Positions 10,051-21,114 of a stretch of 64,000 bases of DNA are shown piece after piece (position 1 is the first letter of the stretch; every line of letters begins with the position of its first letter). Source of the DNA: Diphasiastrum complanatum (Eukaryota > Streptophyta > Lycopodiopsida > Lycopodiales > Lycopodiaceae); NCBI GenBank assembly GCA_029204225.1, contig CM055101.1, positions 4,653,246-4,717,245 of the forward strand, read 5' to 3'. A model generated the notes under the pieces. That model was not told where the DNA came from. It ran no database searches and saw only the letters and a list, made by a program, of their open reading frames with translations. The position numbers were made by a program, and so were the translations under genes.

Positions 10051-11440
10051 ACTTGATTGTAAGATTCAGTACTGATTATGTCTTTTTCTTATATTCGTAT
10101 CTTAAAATTTTGTGACCCCAATTTTTTCCACATCATACCAAATTTTCATAGAAGAGATATTATTTATTAGAAAGAACAAATGAAAGATGTGTAATAGGAA
10201 ATTTAAACTAGATTACATTTAATTGGATATGGTTATTCATTTCTCAAAGCATCATAGTAATAGGTAGTTGTGAGATTATTTTATATAGATAATCATTATA
10301 AGGGATTCTAAATTTGAATTAGAGTTTCAGTGGATAATCGCATATTTAATTATAATCTAAATAGGTGTTATCTTGTGCATTGCCATGATGTAAGAAATGG
10401 CTGGATGTAAGTGCATCGAGCTAAAAAAAAATTGAGATTAACGTCTAAATATGAAAAAGAAAAAGAAGATTGTGAGGAATGTAATAATCAAATTTTTAAT
10501 GGAATCAAATAAGCGTCAATGTTCAAATTTTTCTTATCAAGACAACCTTATAAAACTTAAAACAAGTTTAGCAAATTAGTTATTTGCATGGATTAACATA
10601 TTAGAAAAACAATTCGATCTTGATCACTTGTATCAACATTTGTTAGATTGCTTCCACTACTTAATATATTGGTGTCTCTAATTACAATAAGATAAGATGA
10701 GAGAATATTGTAATCTGAACAAGTTTTAAATCTTAACATGAAATTTATTTTAAAGATGATATTTATGCAAGCATGAGATAGACCAATGCAAGTACTACTG
10801 GAATTGATAAGAAAAAATTACAATTGTATTATGATTGGGGGTGTTTTTATATATATGAAGTCATAGCATGTAATAGGCTACTTACTACATGCTAAACTTA
10901 GTAATGGGTACATGAGTAAGCTTCAATTTGGCAATGTTGACAAGCTCCAAGTCATATTTACGAGAATTAAACTGTCTCATAGATTATCTTAAAATTAAAA
11001 AATAGGGTGTTATTACAGTACCAAGTCAAAAAACTCTGAAAAGAACTTGCATGTTCATAGAATATTTTCATGAGTTTCTTTAATCTTAAAAGTGATAGTA
11101 TACAAAATGAGCATATGTTTTATGATATATAAGGAACTATTTTAAATGAGTAGAAATCATCTATGCATGTATATTTGGATGTCATTATTGTATTAATATT
11201 TTCTTTCTAGAGTTTTCTTAGATCAATATAGTTGTGGTGACATTTATCCATGCTATATTGATACATATTAAATTTTGATTTTATAACAACAATTTACCAA
11301 ATGTTTTATTATTTATCAAACATAACTTGAATATATCAAGTAAAAATAACTCCAAGTGTCTCACTTAATGTGAACCAACTTGCAATTAAATTCAACAATA
11401 GGTCCCATCTATTTGTCCCATTTAAGATTTGTTATCTCAT

Positions 11441-11652
11441 ATAGCTAAATCATCACACACTAGGAAATAGCTAAAGTTAGCACACGTTAGGTCAGCACAT
11501 GCTAGGAAGTAGCTAAGTCAGCATATGCTAGGAAGTAGCTAAGTCATCACATGCTAGGAAATAGCTAAGTCAGCACACGCTAGGAAATAGCTAAGTCAGC
11601 ACATGAAATAGCTAACACACTAGAAAATAGCTTAGCCATCACACGCTAGGAG
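11441..11652. repeat. 26-bp minisatellite
   Basis: About eight degenerate units built on CACATGCTAGGAA and TAGCTAAGTCAG, the clearest ones 26 bp long. Some units are shortened or fused. There are no spacers between units. Confidence 0.85.
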
Positions 11653-12163
11653 ATTATTTCCTTGTTGAGATTTATTGATATAGCAAAATTAGACAAATAA
11701 ATTTTTATTTATGTACTAATACTTTTCATATAATGGCAAACAATCAAAATTTAGACGAATTATTATGGAATTTGTTATATTCATATCATAGTTTTGACTA
11801 CCAAATACAAGAAGAGAAAAATAACAAGAGATACATGATTTGATCTCTATATCTCCAATGTCTATTTAAAACATCTTGTTTATGTTTCACAATGTTATAT
11901 TATAATCAAATTAACAAGCAATAAATCATGAAATATCTTTGCCTAATGAATATAAAATAATGATTTTGATTGTCAATATAATGTATTCTCACATTTTTGT
12001 AATGCATATTTATAATCATTTATGTCAGATTGTCATGAATTTACCAATATTATCATTCTTATCACAAGACACACTAGTAAAGGTCACCCTACAACAAAGA
12101 ACCTACATCATTGTGCATCATTTTTTTAATGATTTTGACATTCTACAAGTAATTTTTTAAGTT

Positions 12164-12353
12164 AGCATGCCAATGTGCTAGCTTTAAGAGCTCTATAAAT
12201 ATTCAGTTTGATCAAAATAAGTGTATATTCAAAAGGTAGCAAAGACACCTAAATAGGCCCTTTAAAAAATAGATTGTTACCTTTTGAATATATATCTATT
12301 TTGATTACAAAAAATTGTTTATGGAGTTCTAAAGTCTAGCACATTGATGTACT
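12164..12353. mobile_element. MITE-like hairpin (long terminal inverted repeats)
   Basis: The left arm (about 12164-12238) and the reverse complement of the right arm (about 12278-12353) match over roughly 75 bp. Shared blocks include CAATGTGCTAG and TATTCAAAAGGTA. The loop is about 40 bp. No ORF is enclosed, consistent with a non-autonomous DNA transposon; a clear target duplication was not found. Confidence 0.6.
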
Positions 12354-12446
12354 AGTCTATAAAAATATTCATAAGTTTTTTCATCTAATTTATATAGTAC
12401 TATTTACTAGTATTAGATAGGTCTTAGAAGTGGTAGACCTTAAGTC

Positions 12447-13495
12447 TCACAAAATAGCTTTTGTTTGAGTTAATCTAGTCATATGCAAGTTAATGGATTC
12501 ACCTCTATAAAGGATCCCAAAATCTAGTGTGCCTGATATGTATCTCAATATTCTTTTGGCACATTTCCAATGGATAACTAATGGATCTTGCATATTTTGA
12601 CTAAGCTTGCAAACACTATAGCAAATATCAGGTCTTGTTATGGTTATCCACATTAAGGAGCCAATAAGTTGCCTATAAAGAGTGATGTCCTTGAAGGATC
12701 TTTCATCCTCTTTATTGGTCACTTTTACATCATGCTCCATAGGAGTCTCTACATGCTTGCATCCATGCATGTTAAATCTATTGAGTAATGAAATGGCATA
12801 CTTAGATTGACAAATGAAGACATAATCAAAAAATCTAAATACTTCCATACACAAAATGAAGTGCAAAATCCTGAGATCTACCATCTTGAACTCTTTGGAT
12901 AGATCTAGCTTACTTTTCTCAACACCTTCTAAATCATCTCCACTAAGTATGATATCATCAACATAAAGTAATAAAAGTACAATGCCTTTTGCACTAAATC
13001 TTATGTACAAAGTGGGATCATACTCACTAGGAGTAAACCAATAGAGATAAGAAAAGTATTGAGCCTTGTGTTCCAAGTTCTAGAAGCTTGTTTCAAACCA
13101 TACAAGCCCCTCTTGAGATGACACACCTTGTCTTCCACACCTTGGTTGATGAAGCCCTCGGGCTGCTCCATGAATATATCCTCTTCCAAATGACCATTTA
13201 AGAAAGCATTTGACACATCCATTTGAAACAATAACCAATCAAAGTGAGAAGTAAGAGCAATAATTAGTCTTATGGTGACCATCTTTGCCATGGGTGCAAA
13301 GGTCTCATCATAATCTATGCCCTTTGATTGAGCATACCCCTTGGCTACAAGCCTTGCCTTTGGCTTAGAAACACTCCCATCTTGATTCAAGTTGAGCTTA
13401 TAAACCCACTTACATCCAATTACATTCCTATCCAAAGGTAGATCAACAAGCATCCAAGTATCATTCGCCATCAATGCATTGTACTCATCACACAT
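12447..13495 (-). pseudogene. pol: Copia-2 reverse transcriptase with truncated RNase H
   Basis: Two overlapping frames encode RT. 13001-13495 holds GCKWVYKLNLNQDGS, DYDETFAPMAKMVTIR, LFQMDVSNAFLNGHLEEDI and GLYGLKQASRTW. 12447-13076 holds the LLLYVDDIILSG catalytic motif, ISLLNRFNMHGCKHVETPM and LIGSLMWITITRPDICYSV. A frameshift near 13040 separates them. RNase H should begin after GILYRGESINL, but homology is lost there, so its catalytic residues are missing. RT would copy the element RNA; this copy is inactive. Confidence 0.9.
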
Positions 13496-13585
13496 AGCTT
13501 GAAACCACTCCTTTGATTCTAAAGCTTCACTAACATTTGAAGGCTCTTCAAAAGATGTGATGAAGGCATAAGAAGAAGTACTTCC

Positions 13586-14289
13586 CTAGGCTTGCTTACC
13601 CTTGTCCTTGTATGTGAGCCTTAATGGCTCCATCCTTGACCTTGTGGATCTTCTTGGTGTGCTTGGTGTTCTTGGTTCTAGCTCCTCCTCATGATCAATC
13701 TCCTCCTTGATCTCGAGTACCTCTCTTCCAATAGAGTGGTTAGATGAATCATCTTCAAGCTTATGCATTCTAGTCTCATCAAAAATGATCTCTCTAGAAA
13801 TGACAACCCTTTGAGAAGAGGGGATGTAGATTTTGTAACCTTTGCTTGCATTGCCATAACCTACCATGATCCCCTTCATGGATGATGGATCCTCCTTGGT
13901 TCTTTTGTCCAAAGGGACATGTACATAGAAAATGCATCCAAACACCTTCATGCTTTTGAGATTAGGCTTTTCTCCATACAATAACTCATAAGATGTTTTA
14001 CCATTTATAGAGCTACATGGAACTCTATTACATAAGAAGTTAGCACACATGAGAGCTTCTCCCCAAAAAGACTTAGTTAGGCATGCATCTAAGCTTAGAG
14101 CTTTAGAACACTCACATAGTGTCCTATTTCTTCTCTCAGCCACCCCATTTTGTTGAGGGGTGTAGGGGCAAGATAACTCCTTCTTGATCCCTCCTTGATC
14201 ACAAAAGTCTTTAAATTCATTGGAGATATATTCTCCTCCATCATCACTTCTAAAGAACTTGATCTTGTGATTATGATGCTTCTCAACAA
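13586..14289 (-). pseudogene. pol: Copia-2 integrase catalytic Glu region, C-terminus and hinge
   Basis: 14289-14095 in one frame includes degraded integrase core sequence, and 14143-13586 gives AERRNRTLCECSKAL (just after the catalytic Glu), KSFWGEALMCANFLCNR, VFGCIFYVHVPLDKRTKEDP and the hinge RRSTRSRMEPLRLTYKDKGKQ. A TAG between this and the RT frame, plus a frame change near 14100-14290, break the polyprotein. Confidence 0.85.
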
Positions 14290-14293
14290 AAGT

Positions 14294-14986
14294 CTAGAGC
14301 TTTACAAAACTCTCAAAAACATGTGCTTTAGAGGAAAGTAGATATACCCATCCATATCTTGTGTAGTCATCTATAAAGGTGACAAACATTGCAGCTCCAC
14401 CCTTGTTCTTTGTGCTAGCAAAATGCACATCCGAGTGGATCAACTCGAGAGGATGATTTGTCTTTGTGATTGAGCTTGAAAAAGGTAACTTGTGTGCCTT
14501 ATCCAAGGCACAAGCTTCACATACCCTTTCTTCCTTTGCCAAAGATCTTGGAAGGCCAAGAGCAAGCTCCTCCTTGCACATAGCGTCCATGGACTTGGTG
14601 TTGACGTGACCTAGCCTCTTGTGCCACAAGTCAAATGTGGTCATCTTGGTCTCCTCGGCTACCATCACAACTTGGCTAGGATTTACAAAAGCATCAAGCT
14701 TAAATAACCTCCCAAACCTTGTTCCCCTTGCTATGATCATCCCACTTTTCTTGATGTTGCATACATTAGTAGAGATCTCCACAATGAAACCATGATCTAA
14801 AAGTTGGCCAACACTAAGCAAATTCTTAGTGATGCTAGGAATGAAGAGAACACCATCTATCTTAGTCTTCTTGGAGGATCCTATGCATAAGAGAATGGAT
14901 CCCACACCTTCAACTTTACATTCATGATCATTTCTGTAAAAATGGACTTTATAGGTCCTACATAAGGCGTGAGTTGAGAAAAACAC
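14294..14986 (-). pseudogene. pol: Copia-2 GAG-pre-integrase and integrase N-terminal part
   Basis: 230 open codons contain LWHKRLGHVNTKSMD and VCEACALDKAHKLPF (the zinc-binding region) followed by LIHSDVHFAS (first catalytic Asp) and FVTFIDDYTRYGWVYLL. A stop at about 14294 ends the frame before the second catalytic Asp. Confidence 0.88.
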
Positions 14987-15928
14987 TCCCTTTTACCCGA
15001 CATGTGGGAGCTAGCCCCACTATCTGTCCACCAAGGATCTTCACCTTTGACATTTGATGATGAAAAGGTTGACATCATGAGTGAGTCCTCATGATAGCTC
15101 TCTTCCTCCTCTTGTCCAATGTTGGCTTGCCTTTGATCTTGCTTCCTCTTGAAGCATTCTGAGGCATAATGCCCCATCTTGCTACAATAGTAGCACTTTA
15201 TCTTGGATTTGTCCTTCTTGGGCTTGACTTGTGATGATGAGGATGTGGATCCTCCTTGATCTCCATTCTTTGCTTGCAACCTTTTGAATGCTCCTCCCTT
15301 GGTCTTTGCTTTTCCTTTTCTCTTGAAAAATAAGGCTTTGTCATCACCATCATTGATGGAGAGCCTCTCCATCCTTGATTTGATATGAGCCTTCCTACTC
15401 TCCTTGGCCATCGACACATTTTGAAGGTCTTCAATTGTAGGCAAGTTTCCCATGATGGCATAGCTTTGGACAAGGTTAGTAAAATCACTACATAAGCCAT
15501 TAAAAACTAGTTGCACAAGCTCACTCTCTTTAATAGGTTCACCAACATAAGTAAGCTCTTTGTTCAAATCTTTTACTCTCAAAACAAATTGATGTCCACT
15601 CTCACTCTTCCTTTGGAAGCATTGAGAACTTGGTTCTTGAGGGAAAGTAACCTTGAGGTATTCTTGGACTCATAGACTTTTGAAGAGTTTCGCATGCCTC
15701 TTGGGCTAAGGTACATGCTCCTACTTCTTTTAGCAAATCATTTGCAACATTCATCTTAATACAATGAAGTGCAATCTTGCGTCTTTTCTTTTATTTAGTT
15801 GCTTCTTGTGGATGGATTGGCTCATCTTCCTCTCCATTCACAATATCCATCAAATCTTTCATGATAAGGATGGATTCCATTCTTAACTTCCAAATTAAAT
15901 AATTTGAAGAGTTCAATCCATCACTAGA
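14940..15928 (-). pseudogene. gag: Copia-2 gag and protease
   Basis: 15582-14881 is open and carries gag (NELTYVGEPIKESELVQLV), the zinc knuckle CYYCSKMGHYASEC and the protease active site WWTDSGASSHMSG. Upstream, 15590-15928 encodes the gag N-terminal region (NSSNYLIWKLRMESILIMKD, then IALHCIKMNVANDLLKEV) with a TAA and frame changes. At 15928 the gag frame is cut by the Gypsy-1 insertion and resumes at 24001 with the gag start. Confidence 0.9.
15924..15928. repeat. Target-site duplication of Gypsy-1, left copy
   Basis: CTAGA immediately before the LTR end TGTAGCGG; identical to 24001-24005. Confidence 0.9.
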
Positions 15929-16196
15929 TGTAGCGGCCTTGGTTCACCTGTCACGCATAGATTCGTTCCCAAGGGAATAGTGCTTCCCTTGCGAAGTTAG
16001 CTTGCAAATCCTACTCTAACCACACCTAGATTAACCACATCTAACTATCCACCCTACTTTAACCACAAGCATGAGAAGGTAGAATAGATTACAATGGGGG
16101 AAGTGCTTACATCCTATCCTCTCTACTCTCTTAGAAATCATTAACAACATGCAAGTAGATAGAAGAAGCAAATGGAAAGCAAATACAAAATGTAAA

Positions 16197-16293
<97 letters not shown>

Positions 16294-16740
16294 CAAGGAT
16301 GTTCAAATCTCATTTGGGCATAATCTCCTCCTCCTATTGAACATGGAAATATGGTACAAAGGGTGCCTTTTTATGGATGGGGAAGGCCCTTGCCCCTTTC
16401 TCCTATTGGTTAATTACAATGGCAAGGATCCTAATCCAAGCCTCCTAAACTAACACAAAATAAATCTAATGGTTCCTTAAGAAAGCACAAGGGCACTCAC
16501 ATGATTCATGTGAGTTCTAATTTGGGCCCTTTTAGCTTTTTTATTAACAACTTGACTTAGGGCCTCTAATGTCATTTTAGAGTTTTAGGCCCCTAGCCAC
16601 TTATTCCTAATTCTACAAGTTCTACAAAACCAAATTGCGTGCTCATTGGGTTAGGCTTATACACGCAAGAAGCCAGTGCCCTCGCACTTATTGCTCTACA
16701 TGTACAATGTACTGTGGTGGGGCCCACTAAGTGCCCAACA
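15929..16740 (-). repeat. Gypsy-1 3' LTR (812 bp)
   Basis: In minus orientation it starts TGTTGGGCAC right after the PPT and ends GGCCGCTACA at the target duplication. A TATA-like CCATAAAAAGG lies near 16365-16375. It contains a pure (AG)45 tract, downstream of the presumed transcription start. The first 167 bp match 23834-24000 with five differences, all transitions. Another fragment of this LTR is at 40740-41012. Confidence 0.9.
16201..16290. repeat. (AG)45 microsatellite inside the Gypsy-1 LTR
   Basis: Ninety bases of uninterrupted AG. It creates spurious long Ser-Leu and Arg-Glu frames on the two strands. Confidence 0.98.
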
Positions 16741-16753
16741 GTATCTCCCACCT
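16741..16753 (-). promoter_or_regulatory. Gypsy-1 polypurine tract
   Basis: The minus strand reads AGGTGGGAGATAC directly before the LTR start TGTTGGG. The same arrangement (TTGGTGGGGGATAC then TGTTGGAGG) occurs at 50243-50265. Confidence 0.8.
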
Positions 16754-16915
16754 AAATAGGTGATGGTCCCACGACACCTGCATGTGCTTGTTGTGGAAGA
16801 AGGTTGTCGACACGTTTATTGCGGATGATGGAGTGCGTCAGGAAAAGCGTAGATAAAGATTGCTTACGTAAAACCTGAGGCTTTATTTGATGATGAGGAG
16901 CCTATCCTAAGCTCT

Positions 16916-17608
16916 TCAAGAAGTGTTTGGAAAGGCTGGTGGCGACCAATACTTGCGTAACCGGCTACCGTTGATGGGCATAGCAAACGGTGTCCCATCC
17001 ATTGTTTCTAAAGTCACTGCCCCTTGCGATAAGATGTCGGTGATGTGATAAGGGCCTTCACCAGTGAACTTCAGCTTTTCTTTGATCGCCTTTGTCTTGT
17101 ACATGAGGACCAAATCTCCTTTTTGAAGATCTTTCTTGTGAAGACGACAATCATGCCAGGCCTTGCGACATGCTTTCTCTGCAGCAAGAGCATGGACCGC
17201 TAACAAGCGTGTTTCGCACAACTTGTGTAGCGCTTCGTGAAGAAGGTGGAGCGATCTTGTATCATCTAATCATTGCACTATGGCAATGCAAAGAGATGGA
17301 ACAAGAAATTCCACTGGCATGACTACATCTTGGCCATACACCAGTTGGAATGGAGTTTGCTCGGTGTTGCCTTTGTATGCAGCTCTGAAAGCCCACAGAG
17401 CAGCGTGTAGCTTGTGCTCCCAATCTGATCTGCTTGCTTCTACTGTCTTTGTCAAAATGCCACACAGAATCTTATTAGAAGATTTGGCGTGGCCATTGCC
17501 TCTTGGGTAGTAAGGCATGTTGAAACGATGGATCACAAAGAACTCTTCTAATAAGACCTTGATGGTCTCGTTGACAAAGTGAGTTCCCCGATCACTAAGT
17601 ATCTCCAC
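16916..17608 (-). pseudogene. pol: Gypsy-1 integrase core end and C-terminus
   Basis: 17608-17270 carries the second integrase Asp (EILSDRGTHFVNE) and the region of the catalytic Glu, which reads RGNGHAKSSNK. Gypsy-2 has GNGQAESSNK here, so the Glu is replaced by Lys in Gypsy-1. 17221-16916 carries the C-terminal domain (AWHDCRLHKKDLQKGDLVL, then FTGEGPYHITDIL and GSRLRKYW) and ends 175 bp before the LTR. A stop separates the two parts, and a frameshift near 17610-17630 separates them from the main pol frame. Confidence 0.88.
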
Positions 17609-17628
17609 TGGGCATCCGAAGCGTACAA

Positions 17629-19914
17629 TTATATTTTCGTAAAGGAACTTGCGGTGGACCTAGCATCTGCTACGCGCACTGCTTTGGCTTCAACCCACTT
17701 TGTGAGATAATTTGTAGCCACGATAATATATCGGACTTGGGTACTGCGAGCGGCTATGTGAATAGAGCCGATGTAATCAAGTCCCCACTTCTCAAATGGT
17801 GCTTGAGCCAATACAGGATGTAACGGCTCATAATTTGCCTTCGTTGGTCTACGCGCTCTCTGACATACATCACATTGCTTGATATATACCTCGGTATCCT
17901 TGTGCATTGTTGGCCACCAACAGCCAAATTGTAGAATCTTGCGTACTATTACATCTACTGTGAAGTGTTCGCCTCCCATTGCTTCATGCGAGAGAGACAT
18001 GATCTGACTTGTCTCATGGGGCAAGATACAACGATGAATGATATTATCCGCCCCTCTTCGATATAGGTGGCCGGCAATCAACTGATATGGACGAGCTTTA
18101 AGTACAAGTTTCTGTTGTTGCACCTTGGATAGTGACCGATCTGGTTGGCCGTTCATCAAATACTCAACTATGTCTGCAGCCCAATCGGCTACAACATCCA
18201 TGTAAAATAAAGCAGCCTCCAGTAACTCATCATCAGGTTGGGGATCCTTTTGTGTCAATTTGATTCTTGATACATGATCCGCCATATAATGTTGCTTGCC
18301 TTTGCGTACCACTATTCGAAAATCAAACTCGAGCAACAAGAGTAACCATCTAGTGATTCTCCCTATGTTCCAGGTTCTGTTGACTAGGTAGAGCAAAGGT
18401 TGATGATCAGTGTAGAATGCAAAATGAGTGGCCATAAGATAATGGCAAAACTTCTTGACCGCAAATATCATTGCCATGGCTTCTCGCTCAGTCGTTGAAT
18501 AGTTGATTTCAACATCGTTGAGTTGTTGACTGGCGAAGCGAATAGGAAAGTCTTTCTTGTACTCGTCTGGCTGGGTCAATACTGCTCCTATAGCATACTT
18601 TGATGCGTCAGTATGCACATAAAACTCAATTGTCCAATTGGTAGGCCGTAAGATTGGTGCAGATATAAGTGCTTCCTTCAGCTTTTGGAAAGCTCGTAGG
18701 GCTTCCTCCGTCCAATGTGGATCAATTGTCAACTTGTAGATAGGACGTGCAAAATCTGCAAAGAATAGAATGAAGATTCGGTAGTAATTGGCATGTCCCA
18801 TAAATACATAGACTCCACGAATCGTTCCAGGGGGTGGAAGATCCATGATAATACGTATCTTAGACAAATCAGTGGCGATCCTGTGTCTAGATACAATATG
18901 GCCCAGGATAAGACCATGTGTGACCCAAAATTGGCATTTCTCTGGGTTCAATGATATTTGAAATTTGCGACATTGTATAAGCACTCTTTCCAACTGAGAT
19001 AAGTGTTCATCATTAAATCCGTGCACACAAAGATCATCGAGGAAGTTCTCTAGGAATTTCTGTAAATAGTCTTTGAATGCCTTTTGCATGACGCGCTGAA
19101 AAGAGCTAGGGGCATTACAAAGACCGAATGGCATGACCTTGTAGGCATATGTACCCCATTCAGTAGCAAATGTAGTCTTGTGTTGATCCTCCAATGCAAT
19201 CTTCACTTGGTTGTAGCCACTGAAGCCATCCAAAAAACTGTAGGCTTCCGCTCCAGCTACTCGATCCAAGAGGCTTTCTGTGAACGGTAAGGAAAAGTGA
19301 TTCTTCCGTGTCACAGCGTTAAGTGCCTTCAGATTGACACAAATCCACATTTTGCCATTCTTCTTGGGAACAATGAATATGGGTGACACCCATTCCGTGT
19401 GCTCGATTTCATAAATAAAATCGGCATCGAGCAACTTCTGCAACTCTTGCTTGATTAGCTCGGTGTAGTTCAGGTTGCAGGGGTAATATTGGCTCACCTT
19501 TGGCGTTGCTCCTTCGACCAAAGGTATGGTGTGTTGGACTACAGACGATGGAATTCCTTTTGAATCTTTGTAAGACCATGCAAAGCAGTCTTTATACTCC
19601 ATCAGTAACTTCTGCAGTTGGGTGAATTGTGAGGGCGTGAGTTGTGCTCCCACACAAACAATTTTGTCTTCATCTCCTGGCTCTGCTAGATTCATCGGTT
19701 GAGTGCGAGCCGGTCCCTTGTAGACTTGTTCTTCTTTTTTCTGATTTGCATCAAGTTCCCGTTGCACTTTCGGCATCATGATCACCACGTCATCCAAGGT
19801 ATAACTCTTGAAGTTTTCTAGCACATCATGGACTGGTGCCTTACTCGTTTCTTCCTTCAAAAGGTTGATCTTAGCACAATTGGTGAGTGATATCTTGTGC
19901 ATTGCTTCTGACAT
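17629..19914 (-). pseudogene. pol: Gypsy-1 pol: reverse transcriptase, RNase H, integrase N-terminus
   Basis: A 761-codon open frame. RT spans about residues 125-330 with WVSPIFIVPKKNGK (174-187), FLDGFSGYNQ (227-236) and the catalytic FLDD (291-294, a variant of YxDD). RNase H spans about 430-555 (FYVHTDASKYAIGAVL; Asp435, Glu487, Asp503). The integrase zinc-binding region has LSHEAMGGEH (641-650) and CDVCQRARRP (681-690), and the first catalytic Asp is in WGLDYIG (710-716). Integrase then shifts frame after residue 758. The frame is long enough that the insertion is probably recent in relative terms. There is no chromodomain. It would have replicated the element; integrase is defective. Confidence 0.93.
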
Positions 19915-20010
19915 TCCTGAAGCTGATGTCGAAGCTTGGTCGGATGACCATTGAGCATGCGATTCAGCAACTTTCTTTTTGCCTTGTATATTGTTGTTGG
20001 TTGTTGTTGC

Positions 20011-21114
20011 TTATTTGCTCGTTATCTTATGTTGAGGTTCTTTAACATTCGCCACATGGTTCCGAATGTCTTCATCCATTGTTGCTATAGCCTCTTCGGG
20101 TAAATCACTCCACTTGATCACCTGATTGTATCTTTGCTTTTGTCGATTTTTCTTTGGTACAGGTGCTTTCGGTGGTGGCATCTTGGAGACTTTAGCATGT
20201 TGAGATTTTTGAGGCAGTTGAGCTAGTATTCGTTGAACTCCATAACGCGTAGAATCCATGTGGTGTAGGATCTGCTCATATGTCAGCTCAGCTTCCTCGT
20301 CATAGGACAATGAATGTTGCCAAGGAACTAAATCATCTTCAACAGGTTCCGGTGACAGCCATGCTACATTTATCATGTTCACCCCATATGAGATAGGCAA
20401 GTCAAGGGTGAATCCTCTCGGTGGTAATTTCGCTGGGTTCTGAATCTGAATCTGGATGACATGTATGCCTAGCCATATAGTCAATAGTTGCCAATGCATC
20501 CGTCCACAACACGGTATCTGTTTGTGAATCATAATGAGCACCCATTGAAGCTTTCGGACGATCAATGCTATGGTCTGTTGTGGAAGAAGTGTCATCAGCT
20601 TTGGGTGGTACAGGCTTCACCGCCCATGTGGAGGGATCCACCTTTACTGCCCGCTCTCTGTTCTCAAATGTGATTTTGCCGGTCCCCCAATCATGAACTA
20701 CTTGTGCAATTCATAACCAAGGTCATCCCAACAAAACTCGATAGGCAATGGGTGTTACAGGAATGTCCATCACCATAAATGTGATGACAAATTGTCCCCC
20801 GCTTTCTTGACTTGAATGTCTTCTACAATCCCGTTTGGCCGCACACATGATTAATCAGCCAGTTTGATGGCGAACTTGGCAGCTTTCAGGCCTTGTAGAT
20901 TCCACTTCTCATACAAAGTAGTGGAGATAAGGTTGACACCCGATCCTCCATCTACAACAGCAGCTTCTTCTCCAAAGAGTTTGTGCTTGATAGGAAGAGT
21001 TATATTGTGCTGCTCACTCTCCCAAGCCGCTCCCACGTTCAGAACATTGTTGGCTTCTTCAAAATCAGTGCAAAATAATGGTTTTTTGGAAGGTATGTCT
21101 GATTCAATGTTCAC
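20011..21114 (-). pseudogene. pol: Gypsy-1 protease and protease-RT linker
   Basis: 21114-20851 contains the aspartic protease active site AAVVDGGSGVNLIS, the DGGSGVN variant common in plant gypsy elements. 20595-20011 is the linker (DLPISYGVNMINVAWLSPEP, SLSYDEEAELTYEQILHHM, NQVIKWSDLPEEAIATMDED). The linker is shared with the relic at 3597-4122. Frame changes between 20600 and 20850 interrupt the polyprotein. Confidence 0.85.

Larger units (their letters stand above)
9102..12163. other. Non-coding AT-rich region upstream of the WAK exon
   Basis: No supported gene. It contains a sharply GC-rich island (9301-9391), a duplication of about 114 bp (9860-10050) and a 26-bp minisatellite (11441-11652). 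The WAK promoter would lie just above 9101, but I see no distinctive core promoter. Confidence 0.6.
12447..15928 (-). mobile_element. Copia-2, body (3' part, interrupted by Gypsy-1)
   Basis: A minus-strand Ty1/copia element in the order gag, zinc knuckle, protease, integrase, RT, partial RNase H. Its gag start lies on the other side of Gypsy-1 (24001-24035), and its leader and PBS are at 24036-24840. RNase H is cut short near 12500, where the reading frame turns into unrelated sequence. No 3' LTR was found. Confidence 0.9.

Noticed and set aside
11441-11652. Possible CRISPR-like array
   Set aside because: The 26-bp units are directly adjacent with no unique spacers, and the genome is a plant.
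16031-16340. Long Ser-Leu and Arg-Glu open frames on both strands
   Set aside because: They are produced by the (AG)45 microsatellite and have no flanking coding context.
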